DNA of 64,000 nucleotides, from assembly GCF_018598225.1 (NCBI RefSeq), contig NZ_JAHESF010000006.1, forward strand, positions 124,001-188,000. The letters run 5' to 3'. The position numbers were made by a program, and so were the translations under genes. The notes beneath the pieces are model-generated. The model did not search any database and had not been told where the DNA came from. It worked only from the letters and a program-made list of their open reading frames with translations. Below, one piece after another: positions 34,771-45,303 of the stretch. This stretch comes from Chryseosolibacter histidinae (GTDB lineage: Bacteria; Bacteroidota; Bacteroidia; Cytophagales; Cyclobacteriaceae). The first letter of the stretch is position 1; each line of letters starts with the position of its first letter.

Positions 34771-37170
34771 CTCACACTTCAACGTTTCAGCAGGGTTGGT
34801 CCTGGAGGCCTTCATGGATTGGAAGACTACGGTGGCGTAGCTGATCAGGAGACCGGTGAGACCGCCGCCGGCAAAGATCCAGATGCTCAACGCGGTGCGG
34901 TAAGCAAAGCCCGAAAGCCAGTGCTCGGCTACAAACCATGAAACAGGAATGGCGATGAGCATGGCAATGAGCACAAGCCGGGTGAACTGTTTATTGAGCA
35001 TCACCACAATATTGGTAACGGTGGCGCCCAGCACCTTGCGGATGCCGATCTCTTTTGTACGCTGATCAGCGGTGTAGGCGGCGAGACCAAACAATCCCAT
35101 ACACGAGATCAGGATGGCCAGCACCGTGAAGAACCCGATGGCTTTGCCGAGCACTTGTTCCTTCTCCAGCAGCTGGCCGAAGTTCTCGTCGAGGAAGTGG
35201 TACTGGAAAGTTTCACCAGGAACCTGAGCTTTCCAATGAGCTTCCGCCGCGTTCAGCACTGTTTTGATGGCCGCAGCGTTCACTTTGAGTGCGAGCTGCG
35301 AATGAGCCATGCGCCCTTTTACCGGGTTCCTAATAAGCATGATGGCTGCGGGGGCAATGGTAGTTCGCAGCGACTCCCAATGGAAATTGCGTACCACGCC
35401 GATCACGCGTACGCCTTTGTTCACTTCCGCCCCTATCGGGTTACCCATAATGGCGAGCGCATCAACGGCGGCCTCATTTAATATCACTGATGCGGTATCG
35501 GATGCCAGGTCTTTGTCAAAATCCCTTCCCTGAACAAGTTTGAATCCCATAGCGTCGAGGTAATGGTGATCGCCAAGGTACGTATGGATGCCAATGGCGT
35601 CGGGCATCACTGAAGTTTGGTAAGTATAGAATGCTAGTATCGACTTGCTTCCCGGCTCGCCCGCATGCAGGCTTGCCGTCTCCACGCCCGGCAGCGACAT
35701 CATTTTTTCCCTGAACGTAACAGCAGCGGAGCGCTCCATCACCGACAGGTTATCGATGGTCACCACATTATCCGGCCTGAAACCGAGGTCTTTGGTTGAA
35801 ATGAATGTGAGCTGGCGCAGGATGATGGTGGTGCAGATGATGAGGGTGATGGAAATGGCGAACTGGAAAATGACGAGCGAATTTCTGAAACCCTGCGACC
35901 GTGATACCTGGAGGTTGCCCTTCAACACTTTCACCGGCTGGAACGCGGTGAGGTAGAACGCCGGATAAATGCCCGCCATCACACCCACCATGGCCGCGAA
36001 CACGAAGACACCGGGTACACTCCACGCGCTGCGCCACAAGCTGATGGACAGGGGCTGCCCCGTGATCCAATAAAAAGCGAACATGAACAGCTCGGCAAAG
36101 CCCAGGGCCAGCACCGCCGAAAAGAGACTCACCACTACAGATTCAAGCAGGAACTGAACGATCAGCCTGCCACGTGATGTTCCCAACGATTTGCGGATGC
36201 CTACCTCCTTTGCCCTGCGCGTAGCCCTGGCGGTAGCCAGATTGATAAAGTTCACAGCAGCCAGCACCAGGATGAATACAGCCACCACCGCGAAGATGTA
36301 CAGGTTCGTTTCATTACCCCCTGCCGAAAGCTCCAGGTTCGCTTTGGAATGCAGGTAGATATCCGGTAACGGCACCACCGAGAACCGTACCGAGTTCTCA
36401 TCCACCAGGTACTGCTCGAACGACATCCCCTCCTTCTTTGCCTCTGAGGAAGGATAAACCACCTTTGCAATGATCCTGTCAAGGGCAGCTGTGAGATCTG
36501 TGCCCGGCACATTCTCGCGCAGCAGCACATAGGTGTATACCGAGGCAGACTGCCAGTATCGCGTGTCGGAATACTCCTGCGGACGCGATACCCAGATGGA
36601 CGTTTTCATATGCGAGTTCTGGTCGCTGTCCCTGACGATGGCCATCACCACGTGCGGCACTTTCTCCTTCCCTACTTCGATGATCTTGCCCATGGCCGAC
36701 GAATCCCTGAAGTACTTCCTGGCAGCACTTTCCGTCAGCACAATGGAGGCCGGTTTCAACACTGCAGCCGCAGCATTCCCTTCTTTAAAATTGTAGTCGA
36801 AAACTTTGAAGAAAGTTGTGTCGATATAAAAGACCTGTTCGTCAAACACATTTTCGCCGACGCGCAGCTTCTCGGTAGGATTGCGTTGAAAGGCTGTGAA
36901 CGTTTCGATGCCCTCAAATTCTTTGGGAAGGTACTCCAGCAGGCGCTCGGGGCCGTTGGCAAACTGGCCCACCGTGAGAAACGAAACACCGATCCGGTAA
37001 ATGCGGTCAGCATGTTTGAAGTGACGATCATGATTCCACTCGCCGTACACATACAGAAAGATCACAAGGCTGCACGCCACACCCACGGCCAGCCCGAAGA
37101 TGTTGATGAATGAATACAGGTATTGCTTGTACAGGTTGCGAAGAGCGATGATGAAGTAGTTCCTGAGCAT
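34768..37170 (-). CDS. FtsX/MacB-type ABC transporter permease
   Basis: 800 residues with the two-module layout usual in Bacteroidota: an N-terminal membrane helix (about 20-42), a MacB-like periplasmic domain, three helices with an FtsX domain (about 290-420, ATRRAKEVGIRKSLGTSRGR), a second periplasmic domain, and a final FtsX domain (about 680-795, QRTKEIGIRKVLGATVTNIV). The matching ATP-binding protein is not adjacent. Such orphan permeases are believed to act in peptide or antimicrobial export or in envelope signalling. It is monocistronic. Confidence 0.92.
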   Translation of the reverse strand: MLRNYFIIALRNLYKQYLYSFINIFGLAVGVACSLVIFLYVYGEWNHDRHFKHADRIYRIGVSFLTVGQFANGPERLLEYLPKEFEGIETFTAFQRNPTEKLRVGENVFDEQVFYIDTTFFKVFDYNFKEGNAAAAVLKPASIVLTESAARKYFRDSSAMGKIIEVGKEKVPHVVMAIVRDSDQNSHMKTSIWVSRPQEYSDTRYWQSASVYTYVLLRENVPGTDLTAALDRIIAKVVYPSSEAKKEGMSFEQYLVDENSVRFSVVPLPDIYLHSKANLELSAGGNETNLYIFAVVAVFILVLAAVNFINLATARATRRAKEVGIRKSLGTSRGRLIVQFLLESVVVSLFSAVLALGFAELFMFAFYWITGQPLSISLWRSAWSVPGVFVFAAMVGVMAGIYPAFYLTAFQPVKVLKGNLQVSRSQGFRNSLVIFQFAISITLIICTTIILRQLTFISTKDLGFRPDNVVTIDNLSVMERSAAVTFREKMMSLPGVETASLHAGEPGSKSILAFYTYQTSVMPDAIGIHTYLGDHHYLDAMGFKLVQGRDFDKDLASDTASVILNEAAVDALAIMGNPIGAEVNKGVRVIGVVRNFHWESLRTTIAPAAIMLIRNPVKGRMAHSQLALKVNAAAIKTVLNAAEAHWKAQVPGETFQYHFLDENFGQLLEKEQVLGKAIGFFTVLAILISCMGLFGLAAYTADQRTKEIGIRKVLGATVTNIVVMLNKQFTRLVLIAMLIAIPVSWFVAEHWLSGFAYRTALSIWIFAGGGLTGLLISYATVVFQSMKASRTNPAETLKCE

Positions 37171-37308
37171 GGGTTTTTACTGGTTTGCGTTCTGAAAGTC
37201 AAACACGGTGCCAATATACTAACATATTGTTTTACAGCAGATTCGGTTGCGGGACATCGAATGGCGTGTATCGTTATTGATACAGTGTGATCTTCGTTAA
37301 TGATACAG

Positions 37309-37503
37309 AGGTTGCCGGTTGCCAGGTGGCCGGTTTGTGTGGTGTTTATGGTCAAGGCGGTCTTTCAAAGAATTGCACATGCAGTCTCAATGCCTCGGGA
37401 GATACCGCCCGGAACCTTAAAATTTGAAACACAAACTGTATGTCTTGACTCATCCAACCGGCAACCGGCGACTGGTAACTGGCAATCAGTAACCGGTAAC
37501 CGT
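37309..37503. repeat. inverted GTTGCCGG/GCAACCGG element
   Basis: The left arm (37309-37335, GGTTGCCGG words) and right arm (37453-37502, CAACCGGCAACCGGCGACTGG then GTAACTGGCAATCAG words) flank a spacer of about 117 bp that begins TTTGTGTGGTGTTT, close to the TTTCGTGCGGTGTTG of its sisters. The right arm ends 8 bp from the radical SAM stop codon. Confidence 0.8.
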
Positions 37504-37510
37504 GTCCCAA

Positions 37511-38395
37511 CTAAACGATCGATCGCCTGATGCCATGCCTGTTGCAGATCCGGTCTGCTCTTTCATTCAGATCTCTCAGGTATGATTCTGGTGGCGCATA
37601 GAAGATCCGGTAGAGCTTTTTGTACTCGGGTATAAGTTCCGGGAACTTCCTTTCCAGGAATTTACGATAGAGCATTTTGCTGTCGGCGGGTCCTGAGCCG
37701 AATAAAGTGAGACCACCGATCAGGATGTAGTCCGCGCCGTAAGCTTTGGCAGCTTTCACCATCTGCTCCAGTTGTTCGTCGGTGTCGGATATGAAGGGCA
37801 GCGTTGGGATGCAGTTCATGCCCACGAGGAATCCCGCTTCCTTGCATTTCTTCATCGTCTCCAGCCGCGCCTGTGGCAATGGCGCGCCGGGCTCGAGCGT
37901 TGCAGCGATGCCTGGGTCAAGGGTTGAAAACGAAAATGAGATCACAACACCACGGTTCAGCCTGCCACTAAGATCGGGTGCATGGATGGCTTGCTTGTCG
38001 ATCTCCTTTAAGATGTCGAGGTCACGGACGATGAGCTCAGACCGGGTGATCATCAGCACGGGGAACCGATGTTTGAGAATGAGCTCGAGGAATCCCTGCG
38101 TCATCTTATACTGTTCTTCCGCGCGGATATACGGATCGGTAGCCGAGGCAAGGGCGATGATGCCATACTGGTCTTTTTTCACACGGAAGGCCAGCTGCCG
38201 GTCAAGCACTTCCCTGCCGTTGATCTTCACGGCAAGACCTTCGGCCATGTTCTCTCCATACTTGCTCCCCCTGATATAACAATACTGGCAATTGAAGCTG
38301 CAGCCCTCGTAAGGATTGAGTGTGTAGTCATCGAGAAACCAGGAGTCGCGTTTCTTCTTTTTGTTCAGGATGGACTTTACTAAGATCTCGCGCAT
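37511..38395 (-). CDS. radical SAM protein, spore photoproduct lyase-like family
   Basis: 294 residues when started at MREILVKSILNKKKKRDSWF. A frame extends 15 codons upstream, but that DNA is the GTCCACGG repeat arm and gives a meaningless leader. The SAM cluster motif C-S-F-N-C-Q-Y-C lies in NPYEGCSFNCQYCYIRGSKYG. SLDPGIAATLEPGAPLPQAR and GMNCIPTLPFISDTDEQLEQ fit the SPL-like/Rv2578c family of unknown function, often annotated as DNA repair photolyase. Cytoplasmic. It follows glpK with a repeat element between them. Confidence 0.88.
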   Translation of the reverse strand: MREILVKSILNKKKKRDSWFLDDYTLNPYEGCSFNCQYCYIRGSKYGENMAEGLAVKINGREVLDRQLAFRVKKDQYGIIALASATDPYIRAEEQYKMTQGFLELILKHRFPVLMITRSELIVRDLDILKEIDKQAIHAPDLSGRLNRGVVISFSFSTLDPGIAATLEPGAPLPQARLETMKKCKEAGFLVGMNCIPTLPFISDTDEQLEQMVKAAKAYGADYILIGGLTLFGSGPADSKMLYRKFLERKFPELIPEYKKLYRIFYAPPESYLRDLNERADRICNRHGIRRSIV

Positions 38396-38411
38396 TTTCG
38401 AAAGGTAGTAA

Positions 38412-38575
38412 AAGTCCACGGTCCACAGACCACGGTCCACGGCAGGTTGGTGCGATCTTCACTTGACTGCCTACGATTCACGGGATCCTTCGCTCGCACA
38501 TGCCTTCGCGCAGGTCACCGCTCAGGATACCGGTTGCGGGCGGCTGTGGACAGTGGACCGTCGACTGTGGACTCT

Positions 38576-38577
<2 letters not shown>
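38412..38577. repeat. inverted GTCCACGG/GTCCACAG element at the 3' end of glpK
   Basis: The left arm (38412-38442; GTCCACGG, GTCCACAG and ACCACGG words) pairs with the right arm (38542-38575; GTGGACAG, GTGGACCG, TCGACTG). The right arm abuts the glpK stop codon. The spacer is 99 bp and begins CAGGTTGGTGCGATCTT. Confidence 0.85.
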
Positions 38578-40096
<1,519 letters not shown>

Positions 40097-41677
40097 TTAA
40101 CGAGGCGAGAGATTGTACCGGGTCTCGTGTTTGAAAGCAATGGCCACACCGTTGGTCCATCCGAAGCCGTCCTGGTTGGGATATTCTCCGCCTCCTGCGA
40201 TCAGGGTCGTATCCATCACGTTGTATTTCTCCATCATCTTGCCGGTAGCCTCGTACACCCGGGTATTCTGTCGCAGCCACCGCCGGCGGATCTCATTGGC
40301 TAGTCCGTCGAGCTGATAGTTCTTCAGCGCCCTGTAGGTGATCCATTGCAGCGGTGCCCATCCGTTGGGCGCATCCCACTGCTGATCGGTATCCGTGAGT
40401 GTTGTTACGAGTCCGCCTTGTTTCAGAAAATCGCGTTCGATGACCAGCGCTGCTTTTTCAGCGATGTCTTTCTGGCCGATCTGGAAGAACAGGGGGAACA
40501 TGCCGGCCAGCGATCTGACCTCCGTTCTATTGCCCGCAACAAAATCGTAATCGTAGAAATATTCCTTCGCCGGATCCCAGCAAAATGTGAGGATGGCTCT
40601 TCGACGAAGGTCGGCGGCTTTATTGTACCTGGCAGCTTCTGCAGCATTGCCTCGCAGCGTGTAACCTTTGGCAATCATTTTTTCGAGGTGCGCCAGCAGG
40701 CTGTTGAGATCCACGGGAATTATATCCGTGGTGTGAATGGTAATGAGACTCCTGCCATCCCTGAACCAGCGGCTGCTGAAATCCCAACCTGACTCGGCAG
40801 CGGAGCGCAGATCACGGTAAAGTTTTGTTTGGTCACCCTGGTACTGCTGGGCCAGGGCATGATCTTCTTTGTAGGATTCCGGTCGCGGTGTGTCGCCCTT
40901 GTCATAGTAACGGTTCATCACGGTACCGTTCGGCATCATCACCACGTGCTGCGCTGCATCGCCCGGGTCTTTGACTGAGTCGATGCCGGCCATCCAGAAG
41001 CGATACTCTTTCACCATGGCATCCAGGTAATGGTCTGCGGCCAGCGAATCATATTCCTCCAGCTCCTTCACGATCAGCGAAAAGAATGGCGGCTGCGAGC
41101 GCGTGAGGTAATAGTTCCTGTTGCCGTTGGGAATAAAACCGATGGTATCGATGAGGTAGGCGAAGTTCTTCACCATACTCTGGATGAGATCGTAACGCTT
41201 CTGTGCCTTCAGTCCGAGGATGGTGAAGTAGCTGTCCCAATAATATACTTCTGAAAATCTTCCCCCAGGCACAACGTAATCATTGGGCAACGGTATCAGC
41301 GACGACCTCGGATCTTTATCGTCAGCTTTTCGTGTAAGCACGGGCCACAGACGTGTGAGGTGCTCTTCCATGGCCAGCGTGGTATCTGTGGCGAACGTAG
41401 ACTTGGGCCTCACAGGCATATCAAAGTTCTGGCGCACAAATGCCTGCAGGTCGAAGTCGGGCTGGTCCTTCGCGTCGTCATAATCATCGACGATCTCGGC
41501 CAGTGGTCTCTTGGGCGTACAATCGACAAAGGTTTTGGAATCGGGGAATACGGCCTTCAGCTGAACATCCCTGAAAAGCGCAGAGCTATAAAAATCGGTC
41601 GAGGCTTTCTCCCCTTCACGACAGGTGGTGAAAAGCAGCATCGCGGCAGCTATGGCGGTAAAGGTTTTAATGCGCAT
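40097..41677 (-). CDS. GH37 trehalase, envelope lipoprotein
   Basis: 526 residues with lipobox FTTC (Cys19), so it is periplasmic or outer-membrane attached. It hydrolyses trehalose to two glucoses. Both GH37 signatures are present: signature 1 PGGRFSEVYYWDSY at residues 137-150, and signature 2 QWDAPNGWAP near residue 445. RWFRDGRSLITIHTTDIIPVD carries the catalytic-acid region. Its start overlaps the stop of the vanadium haloperoxidase gene by 11 bp, so the two are translationally coupled. Confidence 0.95.
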   Translation of the reverse strand: MRIKTFTAIAAAMLLFTTCREGEKASTDFYSSALFRDVQLKAVFPDSKTFVDCTPKRPLAEIVDDYDDAKDQPDFDLQAFVRQNFDMPVRPKSTFATDTTLAMEEHLTRLWPVLTRKADDKDPRSSLIPLPNDYVVPGGRFSEVYYWDSYFTILGLKAQKRYDLIQSMVKNFAYLIDTIGFIPNGNRNYYLTRSQPPFFSLIVKELEEYDSLAADHYLDAMVKEYRFWMAGIDSVKDPGDAAQHVVMMPNGTVMNRYYDKGDTPRPESYKEDHALAQQYQGDQTKLYRDLRSAAESGWDFSSRWFRDGRSLITIHTTDIIPVDLNSLLAHLEKMIAKGYTLRGNAAEAARYNKAADLRRRAILTFCWDPAKEYFYDYDFVAGNRTEVRSLAGMFPLFFQIGQKDIAEKAALVIERDFLKQGGLVTTLTDTDQQWDAPNGWAPLQWITYRALKNYQLDGLANEIRRRWLRQNTRVYEATGKMMEKYNVMDTTLIAGGGEYPNQDGFGWTNGVAIAFKHETRYNLSPR

Positions 41678-43013
41678 CCGCCAGCTCTTTTCTCCTGGTC
41701 TTCAATTTCCGAACGATGTAGTTGCCCAGGGCACGTCCTTCGAGCATACCGTTCTGCACTGCGGGGCGATAGTGAATGCCACCGTACATGCGGCTGATGG
41801 CGGCTTCTTCAGCAGCCTGCTCGAACGATTTGAAGCTTCTGACGCTCAGGCCGAACTCGATCTCTGTGGAATCGGTGAACGCAAAATTCTCGCCGAAGAG
41901 CGATGTGAGGGTGATGGCCGATGCACCGGAGATCACACTGTGACCGCTCGTATATTCAGGGAACGGCGGCGTCTGCAGCAGCGGTGTCCAGTCTTCGTCG
42001 ATGTATTGGTTGATGTACGTCTCAGGCCTGATCACGCGGCTCCTGTATTTTTCATCCCAGCAGCTGATGAAACCATCCACCAGTGAAATGGCTACCAGGG
42101 CATACGCTTCGGTGGCTTGTACATAGCTGGCATTTACTTGTTTGCAGGCCACGCGGGTAATGTTCATCCAGTGTCCGCCGGGCGAGATCTTCTTGGTGGC
42201 AAACATCACGTGCCCTTTCACATTCATCACAAACGGATTACAATCCCAGAAGGAAGCGATCTGACGTTGCTCGTCGGTGAGGCCCTTGCCCATCTGGTAT
42301 ACTTCGTCGGCCTCTTTGAAGAACTGGCTCTTGCGGTCGATGGAGAAAGACGTGGGGGGCGCGGGCATGAACTGGCGCGCCGAGTCGATGGCAAAAGGCC
42401 TGATCTTGTTCCAGTGGGGCTCAACGGCATCCATATAGGCCGGTGGCGTGGGCTTCCAGGTGGCGGGGCTGTCTTCTATCGAGTATTTGGGGAACGATCT
42501 GCTTTGCTTGTAGTTGTCTTTTCCAGACCAGGCGATCACATGGTCTGCAACGGCGGTACCATACGCCACGGAACGTTCGAACACATCTTTGGGAATGCCC
42601 GCGTCCTTGAACTCCTGCATCATGTTGTTATAGAACGCGTCCATCTTGTCTTCAGAGAAGACCAGTGTGCGACCCACCTTCAGAATGGCCTGTGCGGTGG
42701 CCAGCGGAAAACAATATTGCTGCCCCGCTTCCGGCTGCGGTACCCCTTCAAGACCATTGACCTGCCCTGCAAGGCTGGCGTATTTGGCATCTCCATGAAT
42801 GGCCACCTCATATCCCGCGATGCTCATGTAAGCATAAATGCGGGAAGCAACGGGCGGAGAAAAGATATCATGCACGATCACATCGGTTACCTGCTTCACG
42901 GCGCGGTGAACAAATTCTGGGTCGTGTGCTTTTGTCTCCCAGTTCACTTTCTCGGTAGACGCGCACGAGAAAGCGAAGAAAGACAAGACGAGGAACTTCA
43001 CAGTATTCTTCAT
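41667..43013 (-). CDS. vanadium-dependent haloperoxidase / PAP2-family lipoprotein
   Basis: 448 residues with lipobox AFSC. The three PAP2/haloperoxidase motifs are in order: KYRSRVIRPETYINQ (domain 1 Lys and Arg), EYTSGHSVISGASA (domain 2 SGHS) and ISRMYGGIHYRPAVQNG (domain 3 Arg and His). Such proteins are either true vanadate haloperoxidases or acid phosphatases of the same fold; sequence cannot decide. They are often found in Bacteroidota next to SusCD and CRTAC1-like genes, as here. It overlaps the trehalase gene by 11 bp. Confidence 0.9.
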   Translation of the reverse strand: MKNTVKFLVLSFFAFSCASTEKVNWETKAHDPEFVHRAVKQVTDVIVHDIFSPPVASRIYAYMSIAGYEVAIHGDAKYASLAGQVNGLEGVPQPEAGQQYCFPLATAQAILKVGRTLVFSEDKMDAFYNNMMQEFKDAGIPKDVFERSVAYGTAVADHVIAWSGKDNYKQSRSFPKYSIEDSPATWKPTPPAYMDAVEPHWNKIRPFAIDSARQFMPAPPTSFSIDRKSQFFKEADEVYQMGKGLTDEQRQIASFWDCNPFVMNVKGHVMFATKKISPGGHWMNITRVACKQVNASYVQATEAYALVAISLVDGFISCWDEKYRSRVIRPETYINQYIDEDWTPLLQTPPFPEYTSGHSVISGASAITLTSLFGENFAFTDSTEIEFGLSVRSFKSFEQAAEEAAISRMYGGIHYRPAVQNGMLEGRALGNYIVRKLKTRRKELADAH

Positions 43014-43027
43014 AGGTCAGTTGTTTA

Positions 43028-43129
43028 GAAGTCCATGGTCGATGGTCCATGGTCCATAGCAGCCTGTGCACGCTCACTTGAAGATACACCGCATGCCATG
43101 GACTATCGACTATGGTCTATGGACTTCTT
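43028..43129. repeat. inverted GTCCATGG/GACCATAG element
   Basis: The left arm (43028-43060) and right arm (43094-43129) are inverted arrays of GTCCATGG, GTCGATGG and GTCTATGG words, matching at about 26 of 33 positions, with a spacer of 33 bp. It is an A/T-shifted version of the GTCCACGG family. The right arm ends 40 bp from the GH65 hydrolase stop codon. Confidence 0.8.
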
Positions 43130-43168
43130 ATTTCAAATATATGAAATCGGGCGGATCATTAAAGCCGC

Positions 43169-45205
43169 TCATTTCACCCTTAGGTCTTTATTGTCAGCGC
43201 CAACGCCGCGGATGAGCAAGCCCTTCCATTGACCAGGCAGTGTTGTTTTTAGTTGAACGATGCCCTGGTCTGTGATCTTCAGGCCTGCGAAGCCGGAGAG
43301 CACAGCCTGCAGCATACCACCGGCGCCGGTGGCAAAATAAGGGTTGGTGCCTCCGGCAGTTTCAGCGAGCACACCAAAGGGGGCAACCCCATTCTGGCGG
43401 TAGCTCTTCACAAACAGTTCGTATGCTTTTCCAGGATTGCCCAGCCTGGAATAAAGGGTCGACAGCACTGAATTGCCCATCGCCGGCCCGTTCGCCGACA
43501 TTCTGGGCTCATAATACTTCAGGTCCTTTTCCAGCTGGGCGCGGTCCGTAATGATGTCGAGCGGATACGCCAGCAGGTTGACGTCGGCCTGCTTGATGTC
43601 TTCGCCTTTGTAGGTGGCATTCTCTTGCGTAGTGCCATCCGGGAACCGGAGGATGGGAATATTGCCGGCAACATGTTCCCAGTCTGCGTCTGGCGCGATG
43701 CCGAGCTCTTTGGCAGCCTGGGTTGCATAGCGCAGTACGGTGATGGCCATACCATTGGTGAAGGCGTTATTGTCGATGTTCTCCTGCCACTCGTTGGCGC
43801 CGATCACGTTGTTGATCTCATAACGTCCGGGGCCTTTGCGCTCCACGCGGCTGGCCCAGAAATCGGCTACATCTTTCAGCACCGGATAACCGCGGTCCCG
43901 CAGCCATTGTTTGTCGTGGGTGACCTGGTAATATTTCCAGAAGGCCCAGCCCACACATCCCGTGATGTGATGCTGAAACGGTCCTGTGAGCGCCCAGACC
44001 GGTGTATCTTCGGTGCCTTCGGCTGAAGATTCCCAGGGGAACATGGCACCTTTGTAGCCATGAGAGAAGGCGTTTTTCCTGGCGGCATCCAGGCGCTGGA
44101 ACCGGTACTCCAGCAGCGACCTGGCCATGCCGGGCTGAAGCATCAGCAACGGTGGATACATCCACAATTCCGTGTCCCAGAATACGTGGCCATTGTAACC
44201 CAGTCCGGAGAGTCCCATGGGTGAAAGGCTGTGGGCTGTACCTTCTCGGGCAAAGGCGTACAGGTGATACAATGCAAAGCGCACATCTTTCTGCGCTTGC
44301 AGGTCGCCGTCGATAATGATGTCGCCTGTCTGCCACAGCTTCTCCCACTCGGCTTCGTGGCGCTGCAGGAGTCTTTCTGTGCCTTCCAGCTTGGCGAAGA
44401 TGGTGAGTCGCTCCGCCTCGTTCAGCGGATCGTTGAAATCTCCTGTAGACGTTGCCGACGCCACCACACTGAAACGGTACGTCTCTCCTGCCCTGAGCGA
44501 TTTGCTGAACTTCATCAGGTGCATGTTATAGTCCCAGTCTTCATGAATGAGGTCTGGCTCCTGGCCGTGTGCCTCCGTGAAGATGATGCTGTTGCTGACA
44601 GCCACGGTATGCCTGCCGGTTGGACTTTTGGCCACAGACGTGAGCAACGGGATGACCACATGCGGGCGGTCTATCTCGCTGTACAGGTTCCTGACGTCGG
44701 TGAGGTGGTCAGGCGCCTCGATCACACTCATGGGCGTAACCTTTACATCCTTGTTGGCTTTGATCTCAACGATGGCCAGCGCCGTGTAGGGCAGGTGCCG
44801 CAGGGCCATGATGGTATGCTTCACGCTCACTTTGTCCCCCACCTCGAACGTGGTGGTGAGCGCCGCTTTTTTCAGGTCGAGTGCCTGGCGGTAGTTGGCA
44901 ATGTCACGCCGGCCAATGCGCTGCCCATCCACCTCGAGGTTCATGTTGATGTGGTTGAAGGTTTTCAGGATGTTGGAAACACGACCGCGCTGGTAATAGT
45001 CATACACGCCGTTGAGCACCACATCCTTTACTTTCATTGGCTCCGGTGATGAAACCAGGCCGATCATACCGTTGGCAACAGTGACGCCGTAATAATTGGC
45101 GGGATCGATCTGTGCGGCCTCGATCAGCCAGGAGTCTGTTTGCTGTGCCCGGATGCTGGTGCTCACTGCTATTAGCAGGAAGAGGAATGAATTGCGTGCG
45201 ATCAT
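43169..45205 (-). CDS. secreted GH65 alpha-glucoside hydrolase (kojibiose-hydrolase/acid-trehalase-like)
   Basis: 678 residues with a signal peptide ending SIRAQ. It is a GH65 protein like the one at 24572, but the phosphorolysis features are missing: no HESSLSP phosphate loop and no EITFEEIHRNG segment (HHITGCVGWAFWKYY instead). General acid Glu472 sits in GANEWQENIDNN. A candidate catalytic base, Glu615, sits in LAETAGGTNPYFATGAGG, the position expected in inverting GH65 hydrolases. Length and spacing of both glutamates agree with the Flavobacterium johnsoniae kojibiose hydrolase as I remember it. It therefore probably hydrolyses an alpha-linked glucobiose in the periplasm. It is downstream of the CRTAC1 pair and upstream of the haloperoxidase. 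Confidence 0.88.
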   Translation of the reverse strand: MIARNSFLFLLIAVSTSIRAQQTDSWLIEAAQIDPANYYGVTVANGMIGLVSSPEPMKVKDVVLNGVYDYYQRGRVSNILKTFNHINMNLEVDGQRIGRRDIANYRQALDLKKAALTTTFEVGDKVSVKHTIMALRHLPYTALAIVEIKANKDVKVTPMSVIEAPDHLTDVRNLYSEIDRPHVVIPLLTSVAKSPTGRHTVAVSNSIIFTEAHGQEPDLIHEDWDYNMHLMKFSKSLRAGETYRFSVVASATSTGDFNDPLNEAERLTIFAKLEGTERLLQRHEAEWEKLWQTGDIIIDGDLQAQKDVRFALYHLYAFAREGTAHSLSPMGLSGLGYNGHVFWDTELWMYPPLLMLQPGMARSLLEYRFQRLDAARKNAFSHGYKGAMFPWESSAEGTEDTPVWALTGPFQHHITGCVGWAFWKYYQVTHDKQWLRDRGYPVLKDVADFWASRVERKGPGRYEINNVIGANEWQENIDNNAFTNGMAITVLRYATQAAKELGIAPDADWEHVAGNIPILRFPDGTTQENATYKGEDIKQADVNLLAYPLDIITDRAQLEKDLKYYEPRMSANGPAMGNSVLSTLYSRLGNPGKAYELFVKSYRQNGVAPFGVLAETAGGTNPYFATGAGGMLQAVLSGFAGLKITDQGIVQLKTTLPGQWKGLLIRGVGADNKDLRVK

Positions 45206-45303
45206 GGTAATCAGTAATCAGTAATCGGTATTCAGTAATCAGTGATTGGCAATCGGTGCATTCAACCGGTTACCGGTTACCGAATACCGATCACCGGTTC
45301 TGA
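45206..45303. repeat. GTAATCAG/GGTTACCGG repeat element overlapping the CRTAC1 gene end
   Basis: The left part (45206-45259) is an array of GTAATCAG, GTAATCGG and GTATTCAG words. The right part (45263-45298) is an inverted-type array of CCGGTTACCGGTTACCG and GAATACCGATCACCG words. The array contains the stop codon and about the last 18 codons of the first CRTAC1 gene. Confidence 0.8.

Noticed and set aside
38396-38440. An N-terminal extension of the radical SAM protein (start at 38440)
   Set aside because: The extra 15 codons are the GTCCACGG repeat arm; the family N-terminus fits the ATG at 38395.
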